DNA from: Streptomyces sp. MUM 178J
GTDB lineage: Bacteria; Actinomycetota; Actinomycetes; Streptomycetales; Streptomycetaceae
Assembly (NCBI RefSeq): GCF_022414575.1
Contig: NZ_JADWYQ010000018.1
Location: 1-64,000, forward strand
DNA: 64,000 nucleotides
Reading direction: 5' to 3'
Below, in pieces: positions 1 to 10,379 of the stretch (positions within the stretch are counted from its first letter, which is position 1; the number at the start of each line of letters is the position of its first letter). The notes beneath the pieces were generated by a model, which worked only from the letters and a program-made list of their open reading frames with translations, did not search any database and had not been told where the DNA came from. Both the position numbers and the translations under genes were made by a program.

Positions 1-382
1 CCGTCGGATGCCGCTCTGACTTCGCTACCTGCGATTTCTCGCCCATCTGATGCAATTCCCGAGGGTTGGCGTAGACGGTGGCGGTGACGCCGATGTGGGC
101 GTGGTCGAGGAGTTCCTTGATCACGACGAGTTCGACGCCTTGTTCCAGGAGCAGGGTCGCGGTCGAGTGGCGGAGGTCGTGGAAGCGGATGCGGCGGAGG
201 CCAGCACTGCGGAGGAGCGTGAGGAAGGCGCGGGTGAGGTTGGTGGGGTCGATCGCACTGCCCTGCGCAGTGGTGAACACGTGCCCGCTGTCCTGCCACG
301 CCGTGCCTGCGGCCTCACGTTCGCGCTGCTGCTGCTCGCGGTGGAGCTTCAGCGACTGGGCGGCGACTGGCGGCGACTGATC
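1..382 (-). pseudogene. C-terminal fragment of a phage-type tyrosine integrase, running off the left edge
   Basis: Reading the minus strand gives the C-terminal catalytic half of a tyrosine recombinase. The box-II signature HDLRHSTATLLLEQG is present, followed by ELLDHAHIGVTATVYAN, which supplies the later His and the Tyr nucleophile. The preceding stretch (LKLHREQQQREREAAGTAW) is typical of Streptomyces integrases. Homology stops around 375-382, so the N-terminal arm-binding and core-binding domains and the first catalytic Arg are missing, and no start codon is associated with it. The 3' end lies outside the window. It is most likely a relic of an integrated plasmid or prophage. Any att site or tRNA target cannot be seen here. 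Confidence 0.8.
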
Positions 383-809
383 AAGGCGGCCCGCTGTCGC
401 GGGCCGCGCGCGCTCCGGCCCTGCGAGGCCGCCGCCCGCTCCTGTCTCCGCCCCGCTTGCCGTCGGCCCCGCCGGTCCGGGCGCGCAACAGTCGGCACAG
501 CGAACCACCTGGGGCGCTGCCCCAGACCCCGGCCCTCCCTCCGAGGGGCAGGGGGCCGAGTGCCGAGTGCGGCTTCGTCGTGGTGAGTGGTCGCGCGGCG
601 CGGGTGGGGTCCCTCGTCGTCCGGTCACCGGGGGGCGTACCAGGAACCCCCGGTGACCGACCGACGAGGGACCCCACCCGCTCAGGCGGCGGTTCTGCCG
701 GAGCCCGGCCCCGCGCGGGGGTGGTGATCGCTCCGTTGTGGGTATCTGCCGGATAGCCACCGGTTGACGCGCCCGTTCGGCGTACCGTGGCGCTGGAGGT
801 GGTGAGCGG
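383..809. other. Gene-free accessory stretch between integrase remnant and XRE gene
   Basis: No convincing coding sequence on either strand. It contains a small hairpin at 386-407 (9-bp arms GCGGCCCGC, loop TGTC), a GC-rich GGGGCGCTGCCCC element at 511-523 followed by CAGACCCC, of the kind scattered between Streptomyces genes, and the large inverted repeat at 601-680 listed separately. The last 40 bases carry the ribosome binding site of the XRE gene (GGAGGTG, 7 bases before its ATG). Confidence 0.6.
601..680. repeat. Large inverted repeat, two 34-base arms around a 12-base loop
   Basis: Bases 601-634 are the reverse complement of 647-680 except for a two-base internal mismatch (620-621 against 660-661), giving 32 paired bases out of 34 around the loop 635-646. 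This is much longer than an ordinary Streptomyces terminator. It could be a strong bidirectional terminator insulating the XRE operon from the integrase fragment, or an end or origin structure left by the mobile element. No run of T follows it. The sequence alone does not decide between these. Confidence 0.8.
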
Positions 810-2066
810 ATGGCTACGGAACTCACGGAGCTGGCGGACAACGTCCGCAAGTACCGGCGTCGGGCAGGGATGAGCCAGGAGGAACTGGCTCACGCCGCAG
901 GTGTGTCGCCGGGAACAGTGCGCAAGGTGGAGCAGGGCGGGACGGTCCGCATGGAGACGCTGCACACCCTGGCCCGCGCGCTGGAGGTGACCACGGCAAC
1001 GCTGCTGGCTCCGGACGCTCCGCACCCGGTGCGTAAAACCGAGGACAGAAACCGCGTCAACCTCATCGAGCTGCGGGCCGCTCTGACTCCGCCGGTCGGG
1101 CTGGCCGATGGGGGCGGCGAGGCCGGCGAGGAAGAGCCGAACGTACGTCGCTTCCGCCGGGCGGTGCACGATGGCGCGGTGCTGTACCACTCGGACAGCT
1201 ACAAGAGCGTCGCCTCCCAACTCCCCGGACTCCTACGGGACGCCAACAGTGCGGTCGCCTACTACGACAGTGGCGAAGAGCACCGCCAGGCGCTTCTGGC
1301 CCGAGCCGAAGCCCTGCAACTGGCCGGACGGTATTTGACGCAGGTCCGGCAGTACGACCTCGGCTACACCGCCCTGGCCGGGGCGATCACCGACGCCCGC
1401 CGTGCCGCGGACACACTCACCGCAGCGTCCGGCGTGATCGGCATGTGCTGGCTGCTCCTGCGCCAGGGGCGACTGGATGAGGCCGAGCGCCTCGCCGCCC
1501 AAACTGCCGACATGATCGAGCCGAGGCTCTCGAAGGCGACTCCCGACGAATGCGCGGCGTGGGGCTGGCTGGCACTACGGGCTGCGGCTGCCGCAGGCCG
1601 CAACAACCGCCCGCAGGAGGCCCGCCATTACCACCGCGTGGCCACCACAGCGGCATCAGCGATGGGACGGGAGCACACCGGCTCGTTCTTCCGGCACTGG
1701 ACGACCTTCGGTCCGCTGACCGTCGGCATGAAGGGCGTGGAGGACGCCATGGTCGTCGGGGACGCGCGTACCGTCGTCCGCAAGGCTGGCGAGGACGCCC
1801 TGTCGCCCAAGGCATGGAAGAGCACCGGGCGGCCGAGTGACGACAACTGGAACCGCCACCGCATGGACGTCGCACGCGCCCACGCCCGCACCGGCGACCT
1901 GGCCGCGGCCATGGACGAGCTGACCGGGGTCCGCCGAGCATCCCCCCAGTGGCTCAGACACCAGCACGTGGCTGCCGAGACCATGCAGGAGATCCTGAAG
2001 AAGCGCAAGCGCACCCTCACCTCCGAGATGCGCGACATGGCCTCCTACCTGGCCGTCGTCGGATAG
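810..2066 (+). CDS. XRE-family regulator with C-terminal helical (TPR-like) region
   Basis: A 418-residue cytoplasmic protein. Residues 8-65 form a Cro/C1-type helix-turn-helix (KYRRRAGMSQEELAHAAGVS, then TVRKVEQGG). The remaining ~330 residues are alpha-helical with TPR-like character, rich in Ala, Arg and Leu, as in actinobacterial single-protein XRE sensors. The ATG is preceded by GGAGGTG at 7 bases. Two small genes follow on the same strand and probably form an operon with it. Their position beside an integrase fragment suggests accessory, horizontally moved DNA. The ligand and target promoters are unknown. A plasmid-type regulator is possible but not shown. Confidence 0.85.
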   Translation: MATELTELADNVRKYRRRAGMSQEELAHAAGVSPGTVRKVEQGGTVRMETLHTLARALEVTTATLLAPDAPHPVRKTEDRNRVNLIELRAALTPPVGLADGGGEAGEEEPNVRRFRRAVHDGAVLYHSDSYKSVASQLPGLLRDANSAVAYYDSGEEHRQALLARAEALQLAGRYLTQVRQYDLGYTALAGAITDARRAADTLTAASGVIGMCWLLLRQGRLDEAERLAAQTADMIEPRLSKATPDECAAWGWLALRAAAAAGRNNRPQEARHYHRVATTAASAMGREHTGSFFRHWTTFGPLTVGMKGVEDAMVVGDARTVVRKAGEDALSPKAWKSTGRPSDDNWNRHRMDVARAHARTGDLAAAMDELTGVRRASPQWLRHQHVAAETMQEILKKRKRTLTSEMRDMASYLAVVG

Positions 2067-2191
2067 CTACCACGCAGCGCAGCACTTCGCACACTCGGTG
2101 TCGCAAACTGCCTTGGCTCATATGTGGAGTGACGGCCAGTCAGCTCCTACGGTCACCGTGTCCCTATCAGCGACCCAGCCGGGGGTGCACG

Positions 2192-2563
2192 GTGACCAAG
2201 CCCAGGAGCGACGCGGACCGCCTGCGCCGCAGGGAACTGTACGACGCGGCAACGGGCCTGGTCGGCCCCCGCTTACTGCCGTGGACCACGCCGGACGGGT
2301 GCCCTTGCTATCTGAGCACCGACGGCAGGGGTTACCTGTCCACACTCGCCGACAGCATCGAAGCCGTCCAGCTCGGCATGGGCGAGGAGCTGCTGGAACA
2401 CGCCCGCGAAACCCTGGCCCCCGGCATGCGGGCACTGTCGGCCACCGAGTACCGCTGGCTCGCCTCCCGGCTGGCCGAAGCCCTCACCGACGCGCTCCGG
2501 GTGGCTGAGTCACGCGGACAGCACATCCCGGTACCGCAGGAAGAGGCGGCCGAGCATGCCTGA
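2192..2563 (+). CDS. Small unknown protein with a TTA leucine codon
   Basis: 123 residues from a GTG start (VTKPRSDADRLRRRELYDA). I do not recognise a named family. It is a soluble, charged, mostly helical protein with an early LLPWTTPDGCPCYLS segment and an acidic C-terminus. The GTG was chosen because charge pattern and codon usage become gene-like from there; a longer in-frame reading from 1949 would overlap the XRE gene. Codon 28 is TTA (2273-2275), the rare leucine codon read by bldA tRNA in Streptomyces. Its last 8 bases overlap the next gene, so the two are probably translationally coupled. Confidence 0.65.
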   Translation: MTKPRSDADRLRRRELYDAATGLVGPRLLPWTTPDGCPCYLSTDGRGYLSTLADSIEAVQLGMGEELLEHARETLAPGMRALSATEYRWLASRLAEALTDALRVAESRGQHIPVPQEEAAEHA

Positions 2564-2834
2564 CGCCACCAGTGCCAGCACCCCGTCCAGCAGGCGGCGC
2601 TACCGCTTCCGCCAGTACCACGTCACCGCCGTCGTGGACCCCATGACCCTGCCGACCGTCGAGGCCGTCTGCGTCACCGGCGAAGACCACGACTGCGGCG
2701 CGACCTCCGGCGCAGTGCACGCCGAAGACGAACTGATCCGCTGGATCGCTGACCACTGCGCCCGGACCGGCCACGTTTTCTACCGCCGCACCACCCGCAC
2801 CACCCTCCGCGCCGAACCCGGAGCCTGGCACTGA
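2556..2834 (+). CDS. Small protein of the DUF7848 type
   Basis: 92 residues. After a Ser-rich start comes RYRFRQYHVTAVV, then EAVCVTGEDHDCGATSG with two cysteines, then IRWIADHCARTGHVFYRR and a C-terminal RAEPGAWH. This pattern (CVTG..DCGA, W..HC..TGH, EPG.W) is what I associate with DUF7848, small streptomycete proteins often placed beside XRE regulators. The three Cys and two His could bind a metal, but this is inference. The ATG lies inside the end of the upstream gene (8-base overlap). Confidence 0.7.
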   Translation: MPDATSASTPSSRRRYRFRQYHVTAVVDPMTLPTVEAVCVTGEDHDCGATSGAVHAEDELIRWIADHCARTGHVFYRRTTRTTLRAEPGAWH

Positions 2835-2977
2835 CCCGTGTCTGTCCGCCCTCGATGTTCCCGCAGGTGTCGTACGGCTCCGGGCGTGCGGCGTTTGAGG
2901 AGGGTGTGGAGCGCGGGGTGTGGGACTACGAGGAGGGCGCTGTATCGGCCCACCACGACGACTGGGGCCCAGGGCGG

Positions 2978-3160
2978 TCACACCAGCGCGATGAAAAGCG
3001 CCAGGGTCAGCAGTGCCAGCAGCGCGCCGTAAAGGGCCAGGGTGAGGGCGCCGGCCTCGGAGGAGGGGTCCCGGTCCGCGGCGCGGGAGAGGCCGAGGGC
3101 GCTGCGCAGCAGCAGGGCGAGCGCGGCGACGGACAAGACGGCGAACAGCGTGTCGATCAC
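2978..3160 (-). CDS. Small two-helix membrane protein
   Basis: 60 residues from a GTG start. Two hydrophobic segments, about residues 3-24 (DTLFAVLSVAALALLLRSAL) and 39-60 (GALTLALYGALLALLTLALF), flank a short charged loop (SRAADRDPSSE). No recognised domain. No strong Shine-Dalgarno precedes the GTG. It could be co-transcribed with the PadR gene upstream of it. The gene call rests on the two clean membrane helices. Confidence 0.5.
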   Translation of the reverse strand: MIDTLFAVLSVAALALLLRSALGLSRAADRDPSSEAGALTLALYGALLALLTLALFIALV

Positions 3161-3225
3161 GCTGGGAGATTCTCACGGGGCGTCGGGGGGCGCATGCCGG
3201 GCGGCGCCGATTCGGTGACGGGTGG

Positions 3226-3783
3226 TCAGGGTGCCGGCGTCTCCTGCTCCCCGGGGCCCAGGGCCGTCAGGGCGTCCGTCAGCCACTTGGTCCAGAAGGT
3301 CTCCAGTTCGATTCCGCCGCGCAGGACCAGATGGCGCAGCCGGTCCGTCTCTGCGGTGCGGCGCTCAGGGGGGAAGTCGCGGTCCTCGATGGACCGGTAG
3401 TGCTCCAGTTGGCTGCGGTGGAGGTCCAGATGGCGGGCGAGTTCCTCCCGCATGCCGGTGCTGCCGACGACGGCCGCGGCCCGCAGCCGAAGCAGCAGCG
3501 GGTCGCGGACGGTCTTGGGGTCCTCGCGTCTGGCGACCCAGGAGGCGAGTTCGGCGCGGCCGGCCGGGAGTACCTCGTACTCCTTCTTCTGGCCGCGCGC
3601 GGGCTGCTCCGAGGGGAGGGCGCGGATCTGGCCGGCCTGCTCCAGTTTGCCGAGCTCCCGGTAGATCTGCTGGTGCGTGGCGGACCAGAAGTAGCCGATC
3701 GACCTGTCGAAGCGGCGGGTCAGCTCCAGACCGGAGGAGGGCTTTTCGAGCAGGGCCGTGAGGATCGCGTGCGGGAGGGACAT
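3226..3783 (-). CDS. PadR-family transcriptional regulator
   Basis: 185 residues. The N-terminal winged helix (MSLPHAILTALLEKPSSGLE, then LTRRFDRSIGYFWSATHQQI) matches PadR, including the YFW..T..QIYREL recognition region. The C-terminal half (about 95-175) has the helical PadR dimerisation-domain pattern with HLDLHRSQLEHYRSIE. PadR proteins usually repress nearby detoxification or metabolic genes and respond to small phenolic or hydrophobic ligands. Here it lies directly downstream of the FadH-like reductase gene in the same orientation (67-base gap), so that gene or the small membrane protein may be a target. Confidence 0.9.
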   Translation of the reverse strand: MSLPHAILTALLEKPSSGLELTRRFDRSIGYFWSATHQQIYRELGKLEQAGQIRALPSEQPARGQKKEYEVLPAGRAELASWVARREDPKTVRDPLLLRLRAAAVVGSTGMREELARHLDLHRSQLEHYRSIEDRDFPPERRTAETDRLRHLVLRGGIELETFWTKWLTDALTALGPGEQETPAP

Positions 3784-3849
3784 GGCCCCGATCCTAGGGA
3801 GGAGGGAAGGCTGTCACGTCAGCCGGAGCAGTCAGAGCGGTCAGAGCGG

Positions 3850-5898
<2,049 letters not shown>

Positions 5899-6009
5899 TC
5901 AGCGGTCGACGGTCAGCGTTCGGCGGTCGGCGTTCGGCGGCCGGACGTCACGGTCGGGGACGTCGGCGGCCGGGGAACGTCAGCAGCCTTTGTAGCCGCG
6001 CACCGCCGA

Positions 6010-6029
6010 TTTTGCAACAAGGTGCAAAA
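6010..6029. promoter_or_regulatory. Perfect 7+7 palindrome, likely operator between fadH and aarF-like gene
   Basis: TTTTGCA (6010-6016), a six-base spacer, then TGCAAAA (6023-6029). It stands out as A/T-rich in a GC-rich region, lies 80 bases before the AarF ATG and about 135 bases before the fadH start. The size and symmetry fit a dimeric MarR- or TetR-type repressor. The repressor is not identified; PadR (3226-3783) is one candidate. Confidence 0.5.
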
Positions 6030-6108
6030 GATCGGCTCCGCCATGCCTCGAGCGCGATGCGAGACGATCAACCGGGCGTCGTCGGGGGCGGAAGGGGGCG
6101 GAGGAACC

Positions 6109-8031
6109 ATGTGGATCCTGGGTGCCGTGGCGGGCGCGTTCACGGTGATGGTGCTGCCCGCCCTGCTCGGCCGCAGGCTGCTCGGCGTCGAAGCCGGTCC
6201 GCTGCGCACCGTGATCGCCGGGTTCGCCGGGATCTCCGTCTCCGGATCTCTCATCGCCCCGCAGCTCGAGAAGCAGGGCGCCCGCGTCGAGCTGTTCACG
6301 CTGATGGCGGGCGTGGGGCTGCTCGCCGCCATGGTGACGCTGGTCGTCCTCGACCTCGCCTCCCCGCCCGGCGGCCTGCGCCCGCTGTCCTGGGTCGGAC
6401 GGCTGCGCGGCCGCATCGCGCGCGTGCGCCGCTACTCCCGGATCGTCAGGATCGCAGGGCGGCACGGCCTCGGCCCCTATCTGAGCGGCCGCGGCCGGCC
6501 GTACGAGACCCGGCACGAACTGCTCGCCCAGGAGCTGCGCCAGGCCCTCCAGGCAGGCGGCGCCACCTTCGTCAAACTGGGCCAGCTGATGTCCACCCGG
6601 CGCGATCTGCTGCCCGCCGTGTACGTCGAGGAGCTCAGCCGCCTCCAGGACCGGGTGGAGCCCGCCCCCTGGCCCGAGGTGGAGCAGGCGCTGCTCGCCT
6701 CGCTGGGCGCGCCGCCCGAGGAGGTCTTCGCCGCCTTCGACCGGATGCCGCTTGCCGCCGCCTCCATCGCCCAGGTGCACGCGGCCGTGCTGCACGACGG
6801 CGCACGCGTCATCGTCAAGGTCCAGCGCCCCGGCATCCGCGACGCCGTCGAACGCGACCTCGACATCGTGAACCGGCTCGCCGCCACCCTTCAGGCCCGC
6901 ACCGACTGGGGCCGCGCCCTACGGCTGCCCGAGCTCGCGCAGGGCTTCGCCGTCGCCCTGCGCGAGGAACTCGACTTCCGCGTCGAGGCACGCAACATCA
7001 CCGCCGTACGGCAGGCTGCGGCCGCCCGCGGCGACCGCAGCGTCGCCCTCCCGGAGCTGTGCCAACGCCTCAGCAGCGAACGCGTCCTGGTGATGAGCCG
7101 GATCGACGGGGTTCCGCTGGGCCAGGCCGAGACCAGCGGCCCGGAGCACGGCAAGGAGCTCGCCGACACCCTGTTCACCGCGCTGCTCAACCAGATCGTG
7201 CACGACGGCGTCTTCCACGCCGACCCGCATCCCGGCAACATCCTGCTGCGCCCCGACGGCACCCCGGCCCTGCTGGACTTCGGCTCCGTGGGCCGCATCG
7301 ACGCAGGGCTGCGCGATGCGATGGCCGGGCTCTTCCTCGCCGTGGACCGGGGCGACCCGGCCGCGCTGCGCGATGCGCTGCTGGAGGTCACCGACCGGCC
7401 GGAGGACGTGGACGAGCAGCGGCTGCAGCGGGCGCTCGGCCAGTTCAGCGCGCGGCATCTCGGGCACGGGTCCGCGCCCGACAGCGCGATGTTCACGGAT
7501 CTGTTCCGGCTGGTGACGGACTTCCGCCTGGCCGTGCCGCCGGAGATCGCCGCCGTGTTCCGGGCGCTCGGCACCCTGGAGGGCACTCTGGAGCGGGTCG
7601 CGTCCGGGTTCAACATGCTGGCCGCCTCGCGGGCGTACGCGGCCGGGCAGCTGACCCGGCAGCTCGGCACGCAGGCCGCCCGTGAGACGGTGCGCGACGA
7701 ACTCCTCGCCGTACTGCCGGTGTTGCGGCGGCTGCCGCGCCGCCTCGACCGGATCGGCAGCGCGCTGGAAGAGGGCCGGCTCGGCGTCGGCGTACGGCTG
7801 CTGGCCGATCCGCGGGACCGGCGCGTGGCGGGGGAACTGCTCAGCCGGGTGCTGCTGACGTTCCTCGGCATCTTCTTCGGCGTGGTCGGGGTGCAGCTGC
7901 TCGGCACGGAGGGCGGGCCGCAGGTGACCGACGCGCTCAGCCTGTACGCGTTGATCGGCTACCACCTGCTGGTGCTGTCGGCCGCCGTGGTGATCCGTAC
8001 GGTTTATGTGCTCACCCGCCCCTTGGAGTGA
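6109..8031 (+). CDS. AarF/UbiB-family atypical protein kinase, membrane-anchored
   Basis: 640 residues from the ATG preceded by GGAGG at 5 bases. The in-frame extension upstream lacks gene character. Three hydrophobic segments lie near the N-terminus (about 1-25, 33-50, 62-84) and two at the C-terminus. Between them is the ABC1/ADCK kinase-like domain: the family KxGQ motif (FVKLGQLMSTRRDLLP, 154-169), AAASIAQVH (217-225, the Ala-rich loop replacing the Gly-rich loop), Lys237 (IVKVQRPG), the catalytic loop FHADPHPGNI (369-378) and DFG (390-392). Family members support isoprenoid quinone metabolism or lipid homeostasis as ATPases. In menaquinone-using actinomycetes the exact role is unsettled. 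Confidence 0.9.
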   Translation: MWILGAVAGAFTVMVLPALLGRRLLGVEAGPLRTVIAGFAGISVSGSLIAPQLEKQGARVELFTLMAGVGLLAAMVTLVVLDLASPPGGLRPLSWVGRLRGRIARVRRYSRIVRIAGRHGLGPYLSGRGRPYETRHELLAQELRQALQAGGATFVKLGQLMSTRRDLLPAVYVEELSRLQDRVEPAPWPEVEQALLASLGAPPEEVFAAFDRMPLAAASIAQVHAAVLHDGARVIVKVQRPGIRDAVERDLDIVNRLAATLQARTDWGRALRLPELAQGFAVALREELDFRVEARNITAVRQAAAARGDRSVALPELCQRLSSERVLVMSRIDGVPLGQAETSGPEHGKELADTLFTALLNQIVHDGVFHADPHPGNILLRPDGTPALLDFGSVGRIDAGLRDAMAGLFLAVDRGDPAALRDALLEVTDRPEDVDEQRLQRALGQFSARHLGHGSAPDSAMFTDLFRLVTDFRLAVPPEIAAVFRALGTLEGTLERVASGFNMLAASRAYAAGQLTRQLGTQAARETVRDELLAVLPVLRRLPRRLDRIGSALEEGRLGVGVRLLADPRDRRVAGELLSRVLLTFLGIFFGVVGVQLLGTEGGPQVTDALSLYALIGYHLLVLSAAVVIRTVYVLTRPLE

Positions 8032-8110
8032 CAATCAGAAAACTGTTCCGGTCACCCACACGGCGCAAATCCGGCATCAGTGCAGGTGGGACGCCCCTTA
8101 GCGTGCACGT

Positions 8111-8758
8111 GTGGCTGGTTGGGAGCAGTTGGGCGCACTGGGCATCGCAGTGCTTCTTGGCCCGCATGGTGCATCGGTCGAAGTGGGGACGCCGGGCGGC
8201 GGCCCCGAGGTGTCGGTCGTCGTCCAGGTGACGGACTGTCCGCCGCCTCCCCCACCGTGTCCCACGCCCGAGCCCACGCCCGAGCCCACGCCCGATCCAG
8301 AACCGGAACCGGAGCCGGAGCCGGAACCGGAGCCCCCCGCGCCGGAACCTTCCGCCTCGGAGCCGGAGCCAGCGCCCGAACCAGAACCAGGGCCCGAAAC
8401 GGAACCGGACCCCCCGGCGCCCGAGCCTGAACGGCCCGCACCGCCGACCCCCACGCCCGAGCCCACGCCCGAGCCGGAACCTGAACCGGAGCCGGAGCCG
8501 GAACCGGAGTCCGAGCCGGCGACACCGCGACCGGCCGTACACGCGCCCTCACCTCCCGCGGACCCACCCGCGGACCCGTCCGAGCCACCCCAGGACTTCG
8601 AGGTACGGGGCTACAGCGGCGCCCATGCCGCGCCAAAGACCGGGACCTCGCTCGTCGTGCTGACGATGGTCACCACCACCCCGGCCGTCCTCGCCGCCGC
8701 ACTGCTGCGCCCGCGCTCACGAAGCGCCTCGGGCGGCCGCGGCGGCCGCTCGTCCTGA
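8111..8758 (+). CDS. Pro/Glu-rich low-complexity protein with C-terminal hydrophobic helix
   Basis: 215 residues from a GTG. A hydrophobic N-terminal stretch ([11 protein letters not shown]) is followed from about residue 45 by some 110 residues of [12 protein letters not shown] repeats, then a basic-acidic linker and a hydrophobic segment near 178-196 ([20 protein letters not shown]) ending in Arg/Ser/Gly. This could be a wall-spanning stalk with a membrane anchor. No strong ribosome binding site precedes the GTG. The repeat region reads open on several frames, so start and reality are less certain than for the neighbours. It lies 51 bases upstream of the DUF4239 gene, possibly an operon. 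Confidence 0.55.
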   Translation: MAGWEQLGALGIAVLLGPHGASVEVGTPGGGPEVSVVVQVTDCPPPPPPCPTPEPTPEPTPDPEPEPEPEPEPEPPAPEPSASEPEPAPEPEPGPETEPDPPAPEPERPAPPTPTPEPTPEPEPEPEPEPEPESEPATPRPAVHAPSPPADPPADPSEPPQDFEVRGYSGAHAAPKTGTSLVVLTMVTTTPAVLAAALLRPRSRSASGGRGGRSS

Positions 8759-8809
8759 CGGACGCCCCTCACCCCCCACCCCGTTTCACTTCACACTCGG
8801 AGAACCTCC

Positions 8810-9592
8810 ATGTCCGAATGGCTGGTCCTGGCTGCCGCGATGGCCGCCGCCTGCGCCGTGGTCCTCGTCGTCGTCGTTCTCAGGCACCGCAGGCTGAACA
8901 GGGCCGAAGAGTCGGTCGACCCCTCGGAGACACCCGACGTCCTCGAATACATGACGATGATGGTCGGCGTCGTCTACGCGATCGTGCTCGGCCTTGCCAT
9001 CGCGGGCGTGTGGGAGGCGCGCAGCGCCGCCCAGGACGACGTACGGCGTGAGGCCCAGGCGCTGCACGAGATCACTCAGCGCGCCAAGGTCTACCCGCCC
9101 GAGATCCAGGACCAGCTGCACAAGAACGTCAACGCGTACGTCTCCCATGTGGTCCACCACGAGTGGCCGCGGATGATCGACAACAACGAGCTGACGGGAC
9201 GGGGCGACCTGCTGCTCGACACCGTCCGCGCGGGCATCGCAGAGCGGGTCCCGGCCAATGAGCTGGAGGCGCACGCCTACCAGCCGCTGGTGGACCAGGT
9301 GGCGGTCGCCAGCGACGCGCGGAACGCACGCGAGTCCAACGCCGGAGAGACCCTGCCCGGTGTGGTGTGGTTCGGGCTGATCACCGGCGCGCTGGTCACC
9401 GTGGGGCTGATCTTCACCCTGCAGATCCAGCGCTCACCGCGTGAGCTGCTGCTCGCCGGACTGTTCAGCGCGTTGATCGCGTTTCTGCTGTTCCTGGTCT
9501 GGGACTTCGACGCGCCGTTCGGGCGGTCGGGCACGGACTCCGCCGAGGCGTTCCACCAGCTGTTCGGCGGAGCGCTCGGCAAGCAGGGCTGA
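8810..9592 (+). CDS. DUF4239-type (bestrophin-like) integral membrane protein
   Basis: 260 residues. Hydrophobic segments lie at about 3-22, 47-65 (MTMMVGVVYAIVLGLAIAGV), 185-206 and 212-232. A soluble loop of ~115 residues carries conserved-looking EARSAAQDDVRREAQALHEI and YVSHVVHHEWPRM. Four helices with this long intervening segment match the DUF4239/bestrophin-like family, whose function in bacteria is unknown; ion-channel activity is only suggested by the name. The ATG follows AGAACCTCC; ribosome binding is moderate. Confidence 0.8.
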   Translation: MSEWLVLAAAMAAACAVVLVVVVLRHRRLNRAEESVDPSETPDVLEYMTMMVGVVYAIVLGLAIAGVWEARSAAQDDVRREAQALHEITQRAKVYPPEIQDQLHKNVNAYVSHVVHHEWPRMIDNNELTGRGDLLLDTVRAGIAERVPANELEAHAYQPLVDQVAVASDARNARESNAGETLPGVVWFGLITGALVTVGLIFTLQIQRSPRELLLAGLFSALIAFLLFLVWDFDAPFGRSGTDSAEAFHQLFGGALGKQG

Positions 9593-9596
9593 CCCG

Positions 9597-9731
9597 CTAA
9601 TTCCCCTGCCCGCCGACATAGAACAGCAGGTACACGAACCCGGCGAAGAGGTGGCTGGCGAAGACGTAGACGAAGACGCGCAGCGCGACGCCGCGCTCCT
9701 TCCAGCTCTCGCTCTCGCGCTTGTCGCCCAC
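9597..9731 (-). CDS. Tiny membrane protein of the DUF6126 type
   Basis: 44 residues (GTG start, GAGGAG about 6 bases upstream; an upstream GTG at 9737 overlaps that site and is less likely). A charged N-terminus (KRESESWKERG) precedes one membrane helix (LRVFVYVFASHLFAGFVYLL) and ends YVGGQGN. The RVF.YVF..H..AGF..LLFY pattern is what I recall for DUF6126 proteins of Streptomyces. It is tail-to-tail with the DUF4239 gene and only 4 bases from its stop codon. Confidence 0.65.
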   Translation of the reverse strand: MGDKRESESWKERGVALRVFVYVFASHLFAGFVYLLFYVGGQGN

Positions 9732-9875
9732 CGTCACTCCTCAGGGGTCCGCACCGTCCGATACAGGGTACGAGACCGTGCGACACGGGGAAGAGTCCGA
9801 CCGGACGGCCGGTCTGCCCAATTTTGCGTAGGCTTGCAGTGTGCGACACATACGTCACACACGGAGGTGGCCGCC

Positions 9876-10343
9876 ATGGCTCCGCGCGAAGCAGCGAAGA
9901 ACGACAACGGCAGGATCGTGGTCGGCGTGGACGGCTCCGAGCCGTCGCTCAAGGCCCTGCGCTGGGCCGTACGCCAGTCCGGCCTGACCGGCGACACGGT
10001 GGAGGCCGTGATCAGCTGGGAGTACCCGGCGGCGGGCTGGGCCTCGATGGTGCCGAGCATGCCCGAGGACTTCGACCCCGAGAGACTAGCCGCCAAGATC
10101 CTGGACGAGTCCCTGGAAGGGACGCTCACCAAGAAGGACGCAGCGGCCGTCACCCGCACGGTCACCGTCGGCAGCCCGGCGCAGGTGCTGCTGGAGCGGG
10201 CCGAGGGAGCGTCGCTGCTGGTCGTCGGCGACCGCGGGTACAGCCTGTTCAAGTCGGCGCTGCTCGGGTCCGTAGGACTGCACGTCACACAGCACGCGCC
10301 GTGCCCGGTGGTCGTGGTGCGCGGCGAGGTCCCCGCAGCCTGA
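9876..10343 (+). CDS. Universal stress protein (UspA family), ATP-binding type
   Basis: 155 residues from the ATG after GGAGGTGG. The N-terminal strand IVVGVDGSEPSLKALRWAV is characteristic. The C-terminal nucleotide motif fits G-2x-G-9x-G-S (GDRGYSLFKSALLGSVG), so it belongs to the ATP-binding branch. The last strand is CPVVVVRG. These cytosolic proteins accumulate under stress or growth arrest. The upstream region has two copies of GTGCGACAC (9778-9786 and 9841-9849), possible regulator sites. A longer reading from 9651 overlaps the promoter and was not used. Confidence 0.9.
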   Translation: MAPREAAKNDNGRIVVGVDGSEPSLKALRWAVRQSGLTGDTVEAVISWEYPAAGWASMVPSMPEDFDPERLAAKILDESLEGTLTKKDAAAVTRTVTVGSPAQVLLERAEGASLLVVGDRGYSLFKSALLGSVGLHVTQHAPCPVVVVRGEVPAA

Positions 10344-10379
10344 TCCGGGCGCATGGCCGGGCGGAGATCGGCCGGGCGA

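Noticed and set aside
8012..8542. Minus-strand Arg/Gly/Phe-rich frame ([10 protein letters not shown])
   Set aside because: Shadow of the Pro/Glu repeat coding sequence on the plus strand.
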